In this document: piece by piece, positions 54,201 to 64,000 of the stretch
How positions within the stretch are numbered: position 1 is the first letter of the stretch
Layout: each line of letters starts with the position of its first letter
From: Coniferiporia sulphurascens
Lineage: Eukaryota > Basidiomycota > Agaricomycetes > Hymenochaetales > Hymenochaetaceae
Assembly (NCBI GenBank): GCA_002794785.1
Contig: NBBA01000017.1
Coordinates: forward strand, 744,001-808,000
DNA: 64,000 nucleotides
Reading direction: 5' to 3'
Translations under genes and position numbers: made by a program
The notes under the pieces: generated by a model
The model's database searches: none
The model's input: only the letters and a program-made list of their open reading frames with translations
Told to the model about the DNA's origin: nothing

Positions 54201-54618
54201 CAGGCATGGCCTGATCTCTCACTGCAGGTGGCATAACCACCCACCATGGCCAGTGCAAACGACCGCCCACATCCTGGGCAGGTGTTCCACCTTCCAACCC
54301 TGGATTCGATGCATCTGGCCAGCCAAAACCCCCCTCCCAGCCCACCACTCAGAATGGGTGGAGGAAAACCATATACCGGTTCTGCGCCATTGGCTTAGGC
54401 TGACGGGGCACCTGAACCGCCTCTCAGACAGAACCACAGGCGCCATTCACTTGGCCTTTGCAGCAATGGAGCTTGACGGCCACCCCACTGACGAGGACAT
54501 GGACTTAGACCTCCTTAGGGACTATATGCGACATATGCTCGGACCCTGTACTCAGGACTCGGACCCGGCTCTCTTGGAGCTTTCAGGTATGCTCCCACCC
54601 TTTCTCTCTGACCTGTGA
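51287..54618 (+). pseudogene. L16 ORF2: RT, RNase H, C-terminus (longest intact tail)
   Basis: Linker with stops and a frameshift near 51650, then open from 51687 to LTR2 with GYRPLKWVVDAYPDEI and AVDIQGFFNSVHP. After LTR2 (262 bp including TSD, which shifts the frame by one) it is open without a stop from before 52432 to TGA 54616-54618, at least 728 codons. Intact motifs: GTPQGSPVSP, YIDDHLL, WLGIWWDPGLTF, FTDGSCIRTASGSAI, DVEIFSL, FFLSDSLMAL, GHSDIPGNKWAD, and C-x2-H-x11-H-x4-C at 54223-54285. It is the least decayed RT/RNase H here apart from the LTR. Confidence 0.93.
52157..52413. mobile_element. Solo LTR2-like insertion (257 bp)
   Basis: AT-rich insertion, TCTTAGAATC...TTATTTAATA, flanked by the 5-bp TSD CTCCT (52152-52156 and 52414-52418), interrupting RT between VHPHLL and HQQLLELQ. 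Ends TCTTA/TAATA look like mutated TGTTA/TAACA, as in LTR1. A TATATAC box lies near 52268. Short solo LTR is the best reading; a MITE is less likely because terminal inverted repeats are negligible. Confidence 0.75.
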
Positions 54619-54929
54619 CCACCTTTCGGACTCCTCATCGTATGTCCTGGCCGGTGCTCTCACCCTCCCATTCCCCATTCTAAACTACCCCCTTTGCCTG
54701 CACTCGTCCATTTGGTATCATTGTAGTGATATGTATTCCTCCCTCTTTCTGGGTTTCTCTACTAATAGGGGCCCTTCACACCTTGGCACCCTTTGGGGAG
54801 CAGGGCCCCCGCCCAGTTTTGTGTGCTGTGCGATGATGGGTGCCTCCGTTGTTACGTAGTTAGGGCCCCCCCTTCAGGGGGCAGCTTGTAATTATGTAAT
54901 ACTGCAGGAATAATAATAATAATAAAAAA

Positions 54930-55120
54930 AGGTGGTCCTCGGTGGCAGCAAAGTGGGGGGTGACTACAAAGTCAAGGTTGTGGAGTGCTGGGTTGTGCCA
55001 GATTTCAGCCATGAGGGCCTTCTCATTGATGGTGTGTCCATTCTGGCCGAACAAAAAGTCTTTGCAGGGCACCATGGGGATGTGCAGTGCAGACCGGGGG
55101 CGGACTCTGGAGGGGTTAGC
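54930..55120 (-). pseudogene. LINE L14 part 3: ORF1 central fragment
   Basis: Minus-strand ORF1: SRVCPGLH-type frame and MVPCKDFLFGQNGHTINEKALMAEIWHNPALHNLDFVVTPHFAATED. It follows on from 51286 after removal of L16. On the right it is cut at TGGAGGGGTTAGC by the tail of C5; upstream ORF1 and the L14 5' end lie beyond the window. Confidence 0.9.
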
Positions 55121-55881
55121 TTTTTTTTTTTTTTTTTTTTTAAATTTATTATTCCTACTGAGCTACACAATACACCTGCAGCCCCAGAGGGGCCGCCTGT
55201 AAACTACCTAACTACTGAGGTGCCCATCATTGCTCATCAGGCGAAACTGGGCAGGGTGCGTGCCTTCCTAAGGAGGCCTAGTGGACTTACATGCCCTATT
55301 AGGGGTAAATAGAGGGGAGGAGAGGGAGGCATACATATTGCGACTACAAAGAGCCAGACCAGGCCAAGAGCAAGATCCGGAAGAAAGAGTCCCTTAGAAG
55401 AGGAATGGAGCGGCTGCAAGTGCCATAGAAGAAACCGATGTGGAAACCGAAGGGCAGTCAAGAGTCAGAGGGAAATGGTGGGAGCGTACCTGATAGCTCC
55501 AAAAGGGCTGGGTCCGTGTCCTGAGTCCTGGATCTGAGAAACCTGCGCACGTATCCCCAGAGGGTATCCAAGTCGAGGTCGTTGTCTGTCGGGAGTCCGT
55601 CCAAGTCCATAGCCACAAAGGCGAGGCGGATCGCCCCAGATGTGCGGTTGGACATCTGGTTGAGGTGGCCTGTGAGACGCAGCCAGCGTCTTAAGACCAG
55701 GAGGTGGTTTTCATCCACCCATTCGGAGTGGTGTACAGGGAGGGGGTCGCTCTTGGGCCACACATGTCATATCCAGGGCTGGAATGTTTCGCATCCACCT
55801 AGGACATGGGAGGTTGACTGTGCTGGCCAGGGTGAGTGGTTGTGCCATCTGCAGTGAGAGATCAGGCCGTGTCTGCATCAG
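55121..55881 (-). mobile_element. Chimeric retroelement C5, 3' part (LINE-B C-terminus, 3' UTR, tail)
   Basis: A-rich tail (T-run at 55121-55141 on plus), LINE-B 3' UTR with the GCGGCCCC hairpin variant, and ORF2 C-terminus (complement 55458-55881): HCRWHNHSPWPAQSTSHVLGGC, one Arg-to-TGA at 55771, WPKSDPLPVHHSEW, NDLDLDTLWGYV, ending PPFPSDS-stop. It continues at 62294 on the other side of L17. Confidence 0.92.
55869..55880. repeat. TSD of L17 (left copy), decayed
   Basis: GTGTCTGCATCA versus GTGTCTGTGTTG at 62294-62305; all four differences are transitions. Confidence 0.82.
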
Positions 55882-56195
55882 TTTTTTTTTTTTTTTTTTA
55901 AATTATTCCTGCAGTATTACCTAATTACAAGCTGCCCCCCCGAAGGGGGGGCCCTAACTACATAACAACAGAGGCACCCATCATCGCACATCGCATGAAA
56001 CTGGGCGGGGGCCCTGCTCCCTGAAGGGTGCCAAGGTGGGAAGGGTCCCTATTAGTAAAGGAAAAGCGAGGGAGAGGAATACATATCGCTACGACGATAC
56101 CAAGCAGGTGAGGGCAGGTAAAGGGGGTAACTTAGAATTGGAAAGGGAGGGTGAGAGCGCCAGCTGGGACATACAAGGGAGAGTCCGAAAGGCAG

Positions 56196-59100
56196 TCACT
56201 GAGTAGTGGAAAAGGGGGGAAGTGTACCTGAGAGCTCCAAGAGAGCCGGGTCCGGGTCCTGGGGTTGGGGTCCGAGCATACAACTCATGTATTCGCAAAG
56301 GAGGTCCAAGTCCATATCTTCGTTGGTAGGGTGCCCCTCTAAGTCCATTGCTGCAAAAGCCAGGCAGATGGTAGCAGAGGTGCAGTTGGATAGGCGGTTC
56401 AGGTGCCTGGTCAATTTCAGCCAGTGGCGCAGAACCTGGAGGCGGTTTTCATCAGCCCACTCTGTGTGGTGGGTCGGAAGTGGGTCATGGGGGGGGCCAG
56501 ACCTTGCAGATCCATGGCCGGAATGTGCGGCACCCACCCAAGACATGGGTGGTGGATTGGGCTGGCCAGGGGGGGTGGTTGTGCCACCTGCAGTGCAAGA
56601 TCAAGCCATGTCTGCGCTGGTAGACTGAGTCAAAGCTCAGCCAGTAGCCCCCGTAGGGACCGGCATGACAGAGGACCTGGGCAACTGCCGAGAGCTCTTG
56701 GTGGGGGTGGTTGACTGACTGGTTGAGTAACTTCCATGGTCTGCAGGAGGGGATGCCGTTGACAGCCAAGTACTTGTCAGCTATCGAGGCAAGGGGGCGG
56801 GCAAGAGAGAGAGACCATCGCTCCATTAGGGTTTTGATGGCGGCCTCCTTCAGCATGGAGGTAGAGGGAGCGAGGGAGGATGGGGGGAGATTCATTGCAA
56901 ACTTGGCCTCATGGTTGGCCCATTCATTCCCTGGTATATCGGAGTGCCCCGGGCACCATACAAAATGCATGGAGAGATGTGGGTACGAGTCCAAGAGGGT
57001 CTGGACCCCAGCCTTCCATTGGTGAAGGAGATGGGCACCTGGGACTGGCGCCCATGTGTGTATAAGGTGTAGTGCTGTCAGCAAATCTGACAGAAAGAAG
57101 ATGTCAGATGCGACAGGCAGAAGCTCCTGGAGGTGGTGTGCGGCCCACATAGGCACTGAGGTAAGGGAGAAAATCTCTGTGTCCATTGCTGTGGCACATG
57201 TGGGGGAGGCGAGTCGGTGCGATTTTAGGCGGGTGAGGCTCATCATGGCACAGACGGCGGAACCAGACTTCGTGCCCATGTGGGAGCCATCAGTGAAGAC
57301 CTGGAGGTGGGGGAGGGTGCTCAGGGAGCGTGCAGCTTCCACAAATTCCTTGCGGGTGTCTTTGCTGACTGGAGTGATAGGAGAGGCAAATGAAACTCAA
57401 CCATTTGTAAATGCCAGAGGGTCCATCCACAGGGGATGAGTGTATGCAGGGACCAGTTGAACCCGAGGGACCCAGACCTGCAGAGAAGTGGAAAAGGGGC
57501 GGTTAGTTACTGTTTTATAAAAATGTTTTCTACCAACGGAGTGCAGGGTGCGCCATAGGCGCAGAGAATGGAGAGTCTTAACGTATTCAAAATAATAAGA
57601 AAGGGGGGGAAGGGAGCAAAGGAAATTTGTAGAGAAAGGGGAGGCGCCTTTGTAGATGCTGAGAATCCATCTGCATGCCGTGTTTTGCACAGCCTGCAGG
57701 CAGCTTACGAAGGTTTTTTGGCATCGGCCATGGTACCAAACCGGCGCACCCCATGTGAGTACCAAGCGGACACAGGCGATGTATAGGCAACGTAGGAGAA
57801 GGGCCGAGATGCCGCGTTCAGTGTTGCCAAGGATGCAGAGGGCAGCAAGGGTGGAGAGGCCTTTGGAGCGCATTCACTCCATGTGGGCCTTGAAGGTGAG
57901 GGCAGGGTCCCACCAAATCCCCAGCCAGCAGAGGGGGATAGAGGGTCGGATGAGCGTGGTGGGGTCGACCTGAACCCCGGCTGAGTCCCAGTTGGTGTAT
58001 GCTGCGGAATGGCACCGGGGTGGGTGGAAGTGTAGGCACTCTGTCTTGGCGGCCTCGATGTTGAGACCAATGTCACCGAAGAGAGTGTCAAGTTGGTGAT
58101 AGGTGGTGGCGAGTTGCTGGCAGTTGGATGCCACACTGGGGCCGACACGCATGAGGAGGTGATCGTCCACATATGCGAGGGCAGTGGTGCCGGTTTGGTG
58201 AAATTTCCAGAGGACCACGCCCATGAAGATGGTGGACAGGATAGGGGATACTGGCGATCCTTGAGGGGTGCCAAGGTCGGGTTTCTGGGCAGTTGGGAGG
58301 GTGGTGCTGTCAAAAGCGATAGCAACCTGCCGATCCGTCATGAAGGAGAGGCACCAGTCCGCCATGTCGGGCAGGCACTGGAGGTCCAGCAGTTGTCAGT
58401 GGAGGAGTTGCAGGTGCACTGAGTCAAAGAAGCCCTGTATGTCAACCGCAAGGACCGAGCATACAAGGCCCTCTGCATGGGCACGTTCTGCTATCTGTAG
58501 GAGGTGCTGGGCAGTGTTGTAGACTGAGTGTCCCTGACACCCCCTGTATTGGTTAGGTGGCAGCCAGTCCCATGTGTTAGCGAGGAACTGGAGCCGGTTA
58601 GCTATGATCTTTTCGAGGAGTTTCCCTAAGGTCTCCTCAAGGGTGATGGGCCGGTATGATCTCAGCGAGAACAGGTCCTTCTTGTTAGGCTTCCATAGCA
58701 TTACCACCTTTGCCGCCCGCCAGCACTTGGGGTGGTGCCCCATGCACAGGCAGTCGTTGAAAAGTGTGAGTATCTCTTCAGGGTAAGTGTCTACCACCCA
58801 TTTGAGTGGGTGATAGCCGATCCCTGAGAGGCCTGGAGCTGACAAGTTGGAGGTGTCGGCCAGTGCCCCCATAAGCTCCACGAGGAGTATGGGCAGGGCA
58901 GCTGGTTGGGGGGGGGGTGGTGGGGTGACGGCCACTACTGGGGGTGGGGGGGGGCATGAAGAAGGTCGTGTGGAAGAGCTCACCTTTCTCATTGTCCAAT
59001 TGGGTGAAGGTGCCATCGCCCTTTTTAAGAGATGGGATGGGTGTAGGTCGGTTGCCGAGGCCGCGTTTGGCCCAGCTCCAGATGTTGGTGGCATCCACAG

Positions 59101-60205
59101 AGTCGGCTTGGTCAGCGTAGAAATGCCGCTTAGCCGCTCATATGCCATGTTTGAAGGTGCGGCAGGCTGCTGATCGCTGAAGGGGGGTGGTGGCCGTCGA
59201 TATCGCCTTGAGGAGCGATTTACATGTCGGGGTCCACCATGGGACCTCGGTTTTGCACGGCTTGGTGAGTCGGGTGAAGGGGGTGAGGGCGGCGGTCATG
59301 GAGTCGACTACTGCCTGCACTTTGGTGTCTAGGGTGGTGGTGTTGCCCGCCAGGAGGCTGAAGGTGGTTTCGAGTAATGGAAAGGCAATATCGGTCCAAG
59401 TTTCTCTGTCATCTAGGAGGAGCCGGCATGTTTTCATGACAGGGGGTGGGGGTCAAGACGGCAGGGACCAGCGTAGCATAGCATGGTTGGACAGTGGGGA
59501 GGTGGTTGACGAGCCCGAGTCTATGATAGAGTCGGGATTGATGGCGGGCGGGGCCCAGATCATGTCAATAGGGCACCACTGACGATTGTCGATGGGCCGT
59601 GAGTCAGAGTCCAGGAGGTGAGCTGGTGCGAGGCCGTGCTCTTGGAAGAAGTCATCGAGGGGTTGCACCCTCAAATCCTCCTGCCGAGTGGCGAGGAGTT
59701 CAGACCATGAGTGGTGGCGATGGTTGAAGTCACCTGCCACTAGGAGGGTGGAGGCCAAGACTGGTGGGATCGTATAGAGGAACAACTCACCTGGGTATTG
59801 TGGGGTGGTGGTGGTGCGGTCTGGTGCGTGCATCCCATAGAAGTTGCACAGGCGGATCGTCCAGTGGGAGTGGATTTCGATAGTGAGGACGTCGGTGCCG
59901 GATGAGGCAGCCCTGAGGACAGACCATGAGGTGGTGGGGATGGCACGGGAAACATATGTGACCACCCTGGGCCGGGTGGCCGGGGGTAGGACTGCTATAT
60001 ACCCGGGAAGGGAGGGGACGTTGAGGACCGGCATGCCGGTGGGGTCGGTGAGGGATGGCTGGAGGCCGATTTGGTACCAGGGGGGTTCCTGAATCAATAT
60101 AACAGTGGGTGGGGATGGGTCAGTAGTGAGGGTTGGGATGAGGGAATGGACCACGGCTAGAGAGTGTGCAGCATTCCACTGAAGAATAGAGATGTCTCTA
60201 TTCAT
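56196..60205 (-). pseudogene. L17 ORF2 EN-RT-RNase H
   Basis: ATG 60205 (MNRDISILQWNAAHS). EN is open to 59453 (QEPPWYQIG, VAGDFNHRHH, CPIDMIWAPP), then an Arg-to-TGA just after SNHAMLRW (SDH changed to SNH). A frameshift near 59140; RT open 59148-58396 then TGA after SVHLQLLH; 58365-57874 with GTPQGSPVSP and intact YVDDHLL; TGA before MRSKGLS; 57873-57397 thumb; TGA after FTNG; RNase H 57342-56485 (FTDGSHMGTKSGSAV, DTEIFSL, FFLSDLLTAL, GHSDIPGNEWAN with the last Asp to Asn). A G-run expansion near 56490 shifts the frame; end at 56196. Confidence 0.93.
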
Positions 60206-62235
60206 TGGTCCTCCATGTGGTCATCATCAGGTCCATCAATGGCTGCCTCGATTTGGCGGAAATGCCGTTTCTTGGGGCACTGCGGTAGGGTGGCGGGGTG
60301 GTCGCCTTTGCAGTTTGTGCAGTAGCAAGGGTGAGGGCAGTGGTTGCCCTTGACGGCTTCAGAGGTGCAGGATGTGCACAACTTACAGTGGTTGCAGGTG
60401 AGGTGTCCTCCCCCACAGTCGGCGCAGCAGGGCTGGGCACGGCACCCCCTCGTTCCATGGCCGAGGCCCTGACAGCACTCACATTGTGTGAGGCTGGGGT
60501 GGTACAGTGGGACTGAGAGGGAGAGGGCGGAGCCAAATAGCCATACATGCGGGCGCTTAAGGAGTTGCGCCCTGATGGATCCATCGGGGTCGGAGAAGGA
60601 GAACGCCACGGGGCACTTCTGGAGGGTCGGGAGGTGCTCTTCAGTGGCGGCAAAGTGGGGGTCGACTACAAAGTCGAGGGGGCGGAGAGACGGGTTGTTC
60701 CATATTTCGGCCATGAGGGCCTTGGGGGATATGGTGTGGCCGTTCTGACTGAAGAGGTAGTCCACGCAGGGCACCATGGAGATGCAAAGTGCGGACCGGG
60801 GGCGGACATGGATGGGGGTGAGCATGTACTGCTTGGGGATCTTGTTGACTGGGACCGAGAGGCAGTGCTTGCGCATGTGGGCCGCAAAGGCTGCAGAGTG
60901 TCGATCAATGATCGTGTCCATGGCCAGGGAGGCAGAGGTGGGGCGCTTGGCGAAGGAGGTCACAAGATTCCCCTTCATGTTGAAAGAGGAGGCCAATACC
61001 ATGACCTGGTCAGCGGTGGGAAGGGAGGAGAAAAACTCACGAGCGGTGGCGGTGAGGCACATGGCTGGGAGCTGGATCTCGGATTTAAGCGAAATCGCCG
61101 GGAGGAGGACCAGGGTAGGGTCCTTGGCATACATCGGGGGCGGGGGTGGAACTTGGCATTGCTTTTTCTTCTTCTTGTGGGTCACTGTCATAAAGACGGT
61201 GCCCGGAGCCGGTGCAACGGGGTTGGGGTTGGAGGCAGTGGGTGGGGCCGGAGAAGCCGCCACCTGGGCATATGACGTTGGTGCCACAGCAATGGTGGCC
61301 TGGGGGGTGGTGGTGGGGGCCTGTGCCTTCTGGGCCGAAGGGGCGCAGGGAGCGGGCCGGTTGACAAGGGTTGAGACCTGTCGGGAGATGGAGGCTACCT
61401 CTGTGGAGAGCTGCTTAACAATGTTGGTCAGCACGGCCACATCGGGCGATACGTTAGTGGTTCCGGGGGTCCTGGTCTGGGCAGAGGGTTGGGGGGCGGT
61501 GGCCGGGGTCCTTTGACGGGGGGGGGCTGGGGCGAAGGGTGCTGGGAGGGAGGCTTCTGCCCCCTTCCTGGCAAAGTTATAGGCCATCTCCATGTTGTGG
61601 GAGACAATGTGCTGGGGGTCCTTCTTGTCCCTAATGATGCCAGCAATGGTTTGCTGAAGGTTCCAGAGGAGGTCCCCTACAAACTGGGCAGCGGCCATGT
61701 CAGTCTCAGCGATGTTGGTGTGGAGGGTCTTCCGGTCGAAGTCCTCCAGGGCACGGGAGATGGTGTACATAAACCCTGCCATGTGCAGCTCAAACTGGTC
61801 TCGAGGGCGGGGGTGGGGGGTGTGCAGGGAGAGGCTCTCTGCGGAGCGCTTGTGGGTGAGCGGCGGTGAGGGAGTGTGCAGGTTCTCAAGGATGTCCTCC
61901 ATCGTGCCCGCCTCGTTGGAGTCGGCCGGGTGGTTAGAGCCTTCGGAAGGGGGGCGGCTGATGTGCACGAAGGATCGAGTAAACTCCATGTTCGAGACGC
62001 CAATAGATGGGGATGGTGCAAGCCGGAGGGCGTCTGGAGACGATGCCGGGAGTCCTGGGTCGATTTGGGCAGGGGTGGGGGTCGTGCCGTGCAGAGCAGC
62101 AGCGACGTTGCCAGCGGCCACCCAATTGGTGGCGGTCCTGGTGGCCCTGTCCGCATCGGCACTGGCCAATGAGGGAGGTGGGAGGGGTGGTCAAGTCAAA
62201 CATAGAGCATTCCTGTATCCACTGGGGTTCGACAT
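60202..62235 (-). pseudogene. L17 ORF1 gag-like protein, 677 codons, one stop
   Basis: The best ORF1: a single frame from ATG 62235 to TGA 60202-60204 with one premature TGA at codon 15 (Arg CGA to TGA); otherwise open from 62169. Parts: Ala/Pro-rich N-terminus; helical FMYTISRALEDFDRKT near residue 160; LTNIVKQLSTEVASISRQVSTLV near 270 (likely coiled coil, suggesting multimerisation); basic HKKKKKQ near 352; PPPPPMYAKDPTLVLLP; conserved core to about 575; Cys/His cluster 583-655 in which the first knuckle reads CECCQGLGHGTRGC. No enzyme domain is recognised. The protein presumably coats LINE RNA. ATGA overlap with ORF2. Confidence 0.93.
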
Positions 62236-62293
62236 GGGGGAGTTTTAGCTGCCCACACTAGTCAATGGTGGTGGTTACTGGTCAAGAAGGATG

Positions 62294-62793
62294 GTGTCTG
62301 TGTTGGTAGGCTGAGTCAAAGCTCAGCCAGTAGCCCCCATAGGGACCGGCACGACAGAGGACCTGCGCCACCGCAGTAAGCTCCGAGCAGGGGTGGTCAA
62401 CTGAGATAGTGACTAGCTTTCTCGGTTGTCTGGTGGGGGGCCCCGTCACTGCTAAGTACTTGTCAGCCAGAATTAAGAGTGCCCTTGCGGGACTCAAGCA
62501 ACACGTGTACCTTCCTTGGGATATGCAGCCGACCAAAACTGCTCCTGCTGTCCTCTATGACATATGGGCACTATATTGGAACACTAGGGTAAGGTGTGCC
62601 GCACTAGGAGGCCACCCTGGGTGAAGGTTGCGGCGCCATAGGCACTACTCCACCCATATGGAATGACCCCCCTACCCTACACATTCCCTCCCCAACCATA
62701 GAGGTCCTGTAGAGTACCACTGCGCTTCTGGGAATCAACTTAAGCCCATAGTGGGAATTACCCCCACACGAACCGACAGAGGATTTAGTCCTC
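62294..62793 (-). mobile_element. Chimeric retroelement C5, 5' part (body end + LINE-B start)
   Basis: Minus-strand: body 62793-62467, ending GCAAGGGCACTCTTAATTCTGGC as in C2, then LINE-B from ADKYLAVTGPPTRQPRKL (62466) to 62294, where L17 interrupts. The body is interrupted on the right by L18, exactly after the conserved hairpin GAGGA-CTAAA-TCCTC (62779-62793), and must continue beyond the window. Confidence 0.9.
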
Positions 62794-62831
<38 letters not shown>

Positions 62832-63977
62832 CTGCAGTATTACATAATTACAAGCTGCCCCCCCAAAGGGGGGCCCTAACTACATAACAACAGAGGTGCC
62901 TGTCATTGTGCATCGCACAAAACTGGGTGGGGGCTCTGCTCCCTGAGGGGTGCTGAAGTGTGAAGAGCCCCTATTGGGATATAAGATGAACAAAAAGAAG
63001 GAGGGATACATATTGCTACGAACTGGTCAAATGGACGAAGGCAGGCCAAGTAAGAAGCTTAGAAGTGGTAAGGGGATGGCAAGAGCACCGGCCAAGACGT
63101 ATTCATGGGAATTCGAAAGGCAGGCTTCAAGACAGAGGAAAGGGAGGAGTCATACCTGATAGCTCCAAGAGGGCCGGGTCCGAGTCCTGGGTTCTGGGTC
63201 CGAGCATACAACGCATGTAATCCCTAAGGAGGTCCAGGTCCATGTCTTCGTCAGTGGGGTGGCCGTCCAGGTCCATCGCAGCAAATGCTAGCCTGATGGC
63301 GCCTGTGGCACGGTCGGAGAGGCGGTTTAGGTGTCCCGTTAGCTTAAGCCAGCGGTGCAAAACTGGGAGGCAGTGTTCGTCAGCCCACTCAGAGTGGTGG
63401 ACTGGGAGGGGGTCTCGAGGTGGCCAGACACGTCGTATCCACAAGTGGAAGGTGCTACAGCCGCCGAGGATGTGGGCGGTCGACTGTGCGGGCCAGGGTG
63501 GGTGGTTATGCCATCAGCAGTGCGAAATCAGGCCATGTCTGTGCCGGTAGGATGAGTAAAAACTCAGCCAGTAACCCCCATAGGGACTGGTGCAGCAGAG
63601 GACTTGCGCTACTATGGATAGCTCGCTGCGGGGGTGGTTGACTGAGTGCATGAGTAGCTTCTGGGGTCATCGTGATGGGAGGCCGTGTACCGCTAGGTAT
63701 TTGTCTGCGGTTGAGGCGAGGGGGTGGGCAAGCGAGAGAGTCCACTGGTCCATGAGGGTGCGGATGGCGACTTCTTTTAGTGCGGAGATAGAGGGCTTTA
63801 AGTCGGAGGGGGGAGCTCAGTTGCCAGTTTTGCTTCCGTGTCAGCCCATTCATTTCCGGGGATGTCCGAGTGACCGGGGCACCACATGAAGTGAACGGTG
63901 AGCTGGGGGTACGAGTCTAGCAGAGTTTCCACGCCCGCCTTCCATATGTGGAGGAGGTGGGCACCTGGGGCAGCAGT
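62794..63977 (-). mobile_element. LINE fragment L18 (A2) inserted in C5 body
   Basis: AAT tail from 62794, type-A 3' UTR, ORF2 C-terminus (complement 63127-63444 open, end PPFPLS-stop; HCxWHNH motif with a TGA in place of Arg near 63519; RNase H end GHSDIPGNEWAD near 63850). It stops abruptly at about 63976 (HLLHIWKAGVETLLDS region), where plus-strand LINE sequence begins. Confidence 0.9.
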
Positions 63978-64000
63978 GCCCCGCCCATACTCCTCACGGA
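63976..64000 (+). pseudogene. Start of a plus-strand LINE ORF2 piece (RT entry)
   Basis: The last 24 nt or so match the plus-strand APPILLTE segment of LINE RT (compare 38690-38712), adjoining the minus-strand L18 5' end. It may be a 5'-inverted arm of L18 or another copy. The window ends here. Confidence 0.5.

Larger units (their letters stand above)
51287..54929 (+). mobile_element. LINE fragment L16 (A3) inserted in L14 ORF1, carrying solo LTR2
   Basis: 5'-truncated at the EN-RT linker (near LETIENGGPLVDAN, the KPSKTEVPWW equivalent), at almost the same point as the LINE part of C3. It continues through RT, RNase H, type-A 3' UTR and AAT tail to 54929. TSD AGGTGGTCCTCGGT at 51273-51286 and 54930-54943 (14 bp, exact). 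Solo LTR2 (52157-52413) lies in RT. Confidence 0.94.
55882..62293 (-). mobile_element. Full-length LINE L17 (subfamily A1) inserted in C5
   Basis: 6,412 bp: 5' end CATCC at 62293, 58-nt leader, ORF1, ORF2, type-A 3' UTR, A tail. Flanks GTGTCTGCATCA (55869-55880) and GTGTCTGTGTTG (62294-62305) are a 12-bp TSD that differs only by transitions, as expected if CG in the target decayed to CA on one side and TG on the other. Joining the flanks restores the C5 LINE-B frame YQHRHGLISHCRWHNH. This is the most complete LINE of the window. Confidence 0.95.

Noticed and set aside
1..64000. CRISPR arrays, bacterial operons, biosynthetic clusters or host genes
   Set aside because: No regular short repeats with unique spacers and no bacterial gene structure. 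Essentially every stretch over 300 nt is assigned to a LINE, a chimera body or an LTR.

Overview
This 64-kb window holds no host gene that I can recognise. It is a dense nest of retrotransposon copies from a GC-rich eukaryotic genome. The dominant element is a non-LTR retrotransposon (LINE) of about 6.4 kb. It has a 58-nt 5' leader, a gag-like ORF1 of about 677 aa with Cys/His knuckles, and an ORF2 of about 1,335 aa (APE-type endonuclease, reverse transcriptase, RNase H, C-terminal Cys/His motif). The 3' UTR of about 300 nt has a GC-clamp hairpin and an (AAT)n, (AAAT)n or A-rich tail. ORF1 and ORF2 overlap as ATGA. The EN-RT-RNase H layout, the chimeric elements described below and the transition-type decay suggest a fungus (Tad1-like clade, perhaps a basidiomycete). 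That is inference from architecture, not a database match.

Four LINE subfamilies can be told apart by residues in RT, RNase H and the 3' UTR. A1 has TAQKPDLG and LHQWKAGVQ. A2 has TAPKPNFG and LHIWKAGVE. A3 has LHLWKAGVE and TLVEQW. B has GPPTRRPRK and a different 3' UTR with its own hairpin. Every copy is broken by stops, frameshifts, truncation or later insertions. Most lesions are C-to-T or G-to-A transitions, several of which destroy RT or RNase H catalytic Asp residues.

Layout. 1-10915: four plus-strand LINE copies end to end (L1-L4). 10916-18791: a minus fragment (L5) and a nearly complete minus LINE (L6). 18792-25835: a plus LINE (L7) containing a LINE (L8), whose downstream half is inverted, contains another LINE (L9) and is bounded by an inverted copy of the L8 3' half (L10). 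25836-41701: a cluster of chimeric elements, each made of a roughly 1.27-kb non-coding 'body' fused to a LINE 3' end of different length; one of them (C2) sits inside a minus LINE (L11) and another (C4) inside a third (C3). 41702-64000: a minus LINE (L14) split by L15 (with solo LTR1), L16 (with solo LTR2) and a chimera (C5). C5 is itself split by a full-length LINE (L17) and by L18.

Target-site duplications (TSDs) of 12-18 bp for LINEs and chimeras, and of 5 bp for the LTRs, prove most of the nesting.

The most unusual content is the five chimeras. One non-coding sequence, with a fixed 5' end resembling the LINE 5' end and a nearly fixed 3' end, is joined to at least three LINE subfamilies at five different points. 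This is the structure reported for MINE (WEIRD fused to the MGL LINE) in Magnaporthe and implies template switching during target-primed reverse transcription. All five bodies keep a perfect small hairpin.
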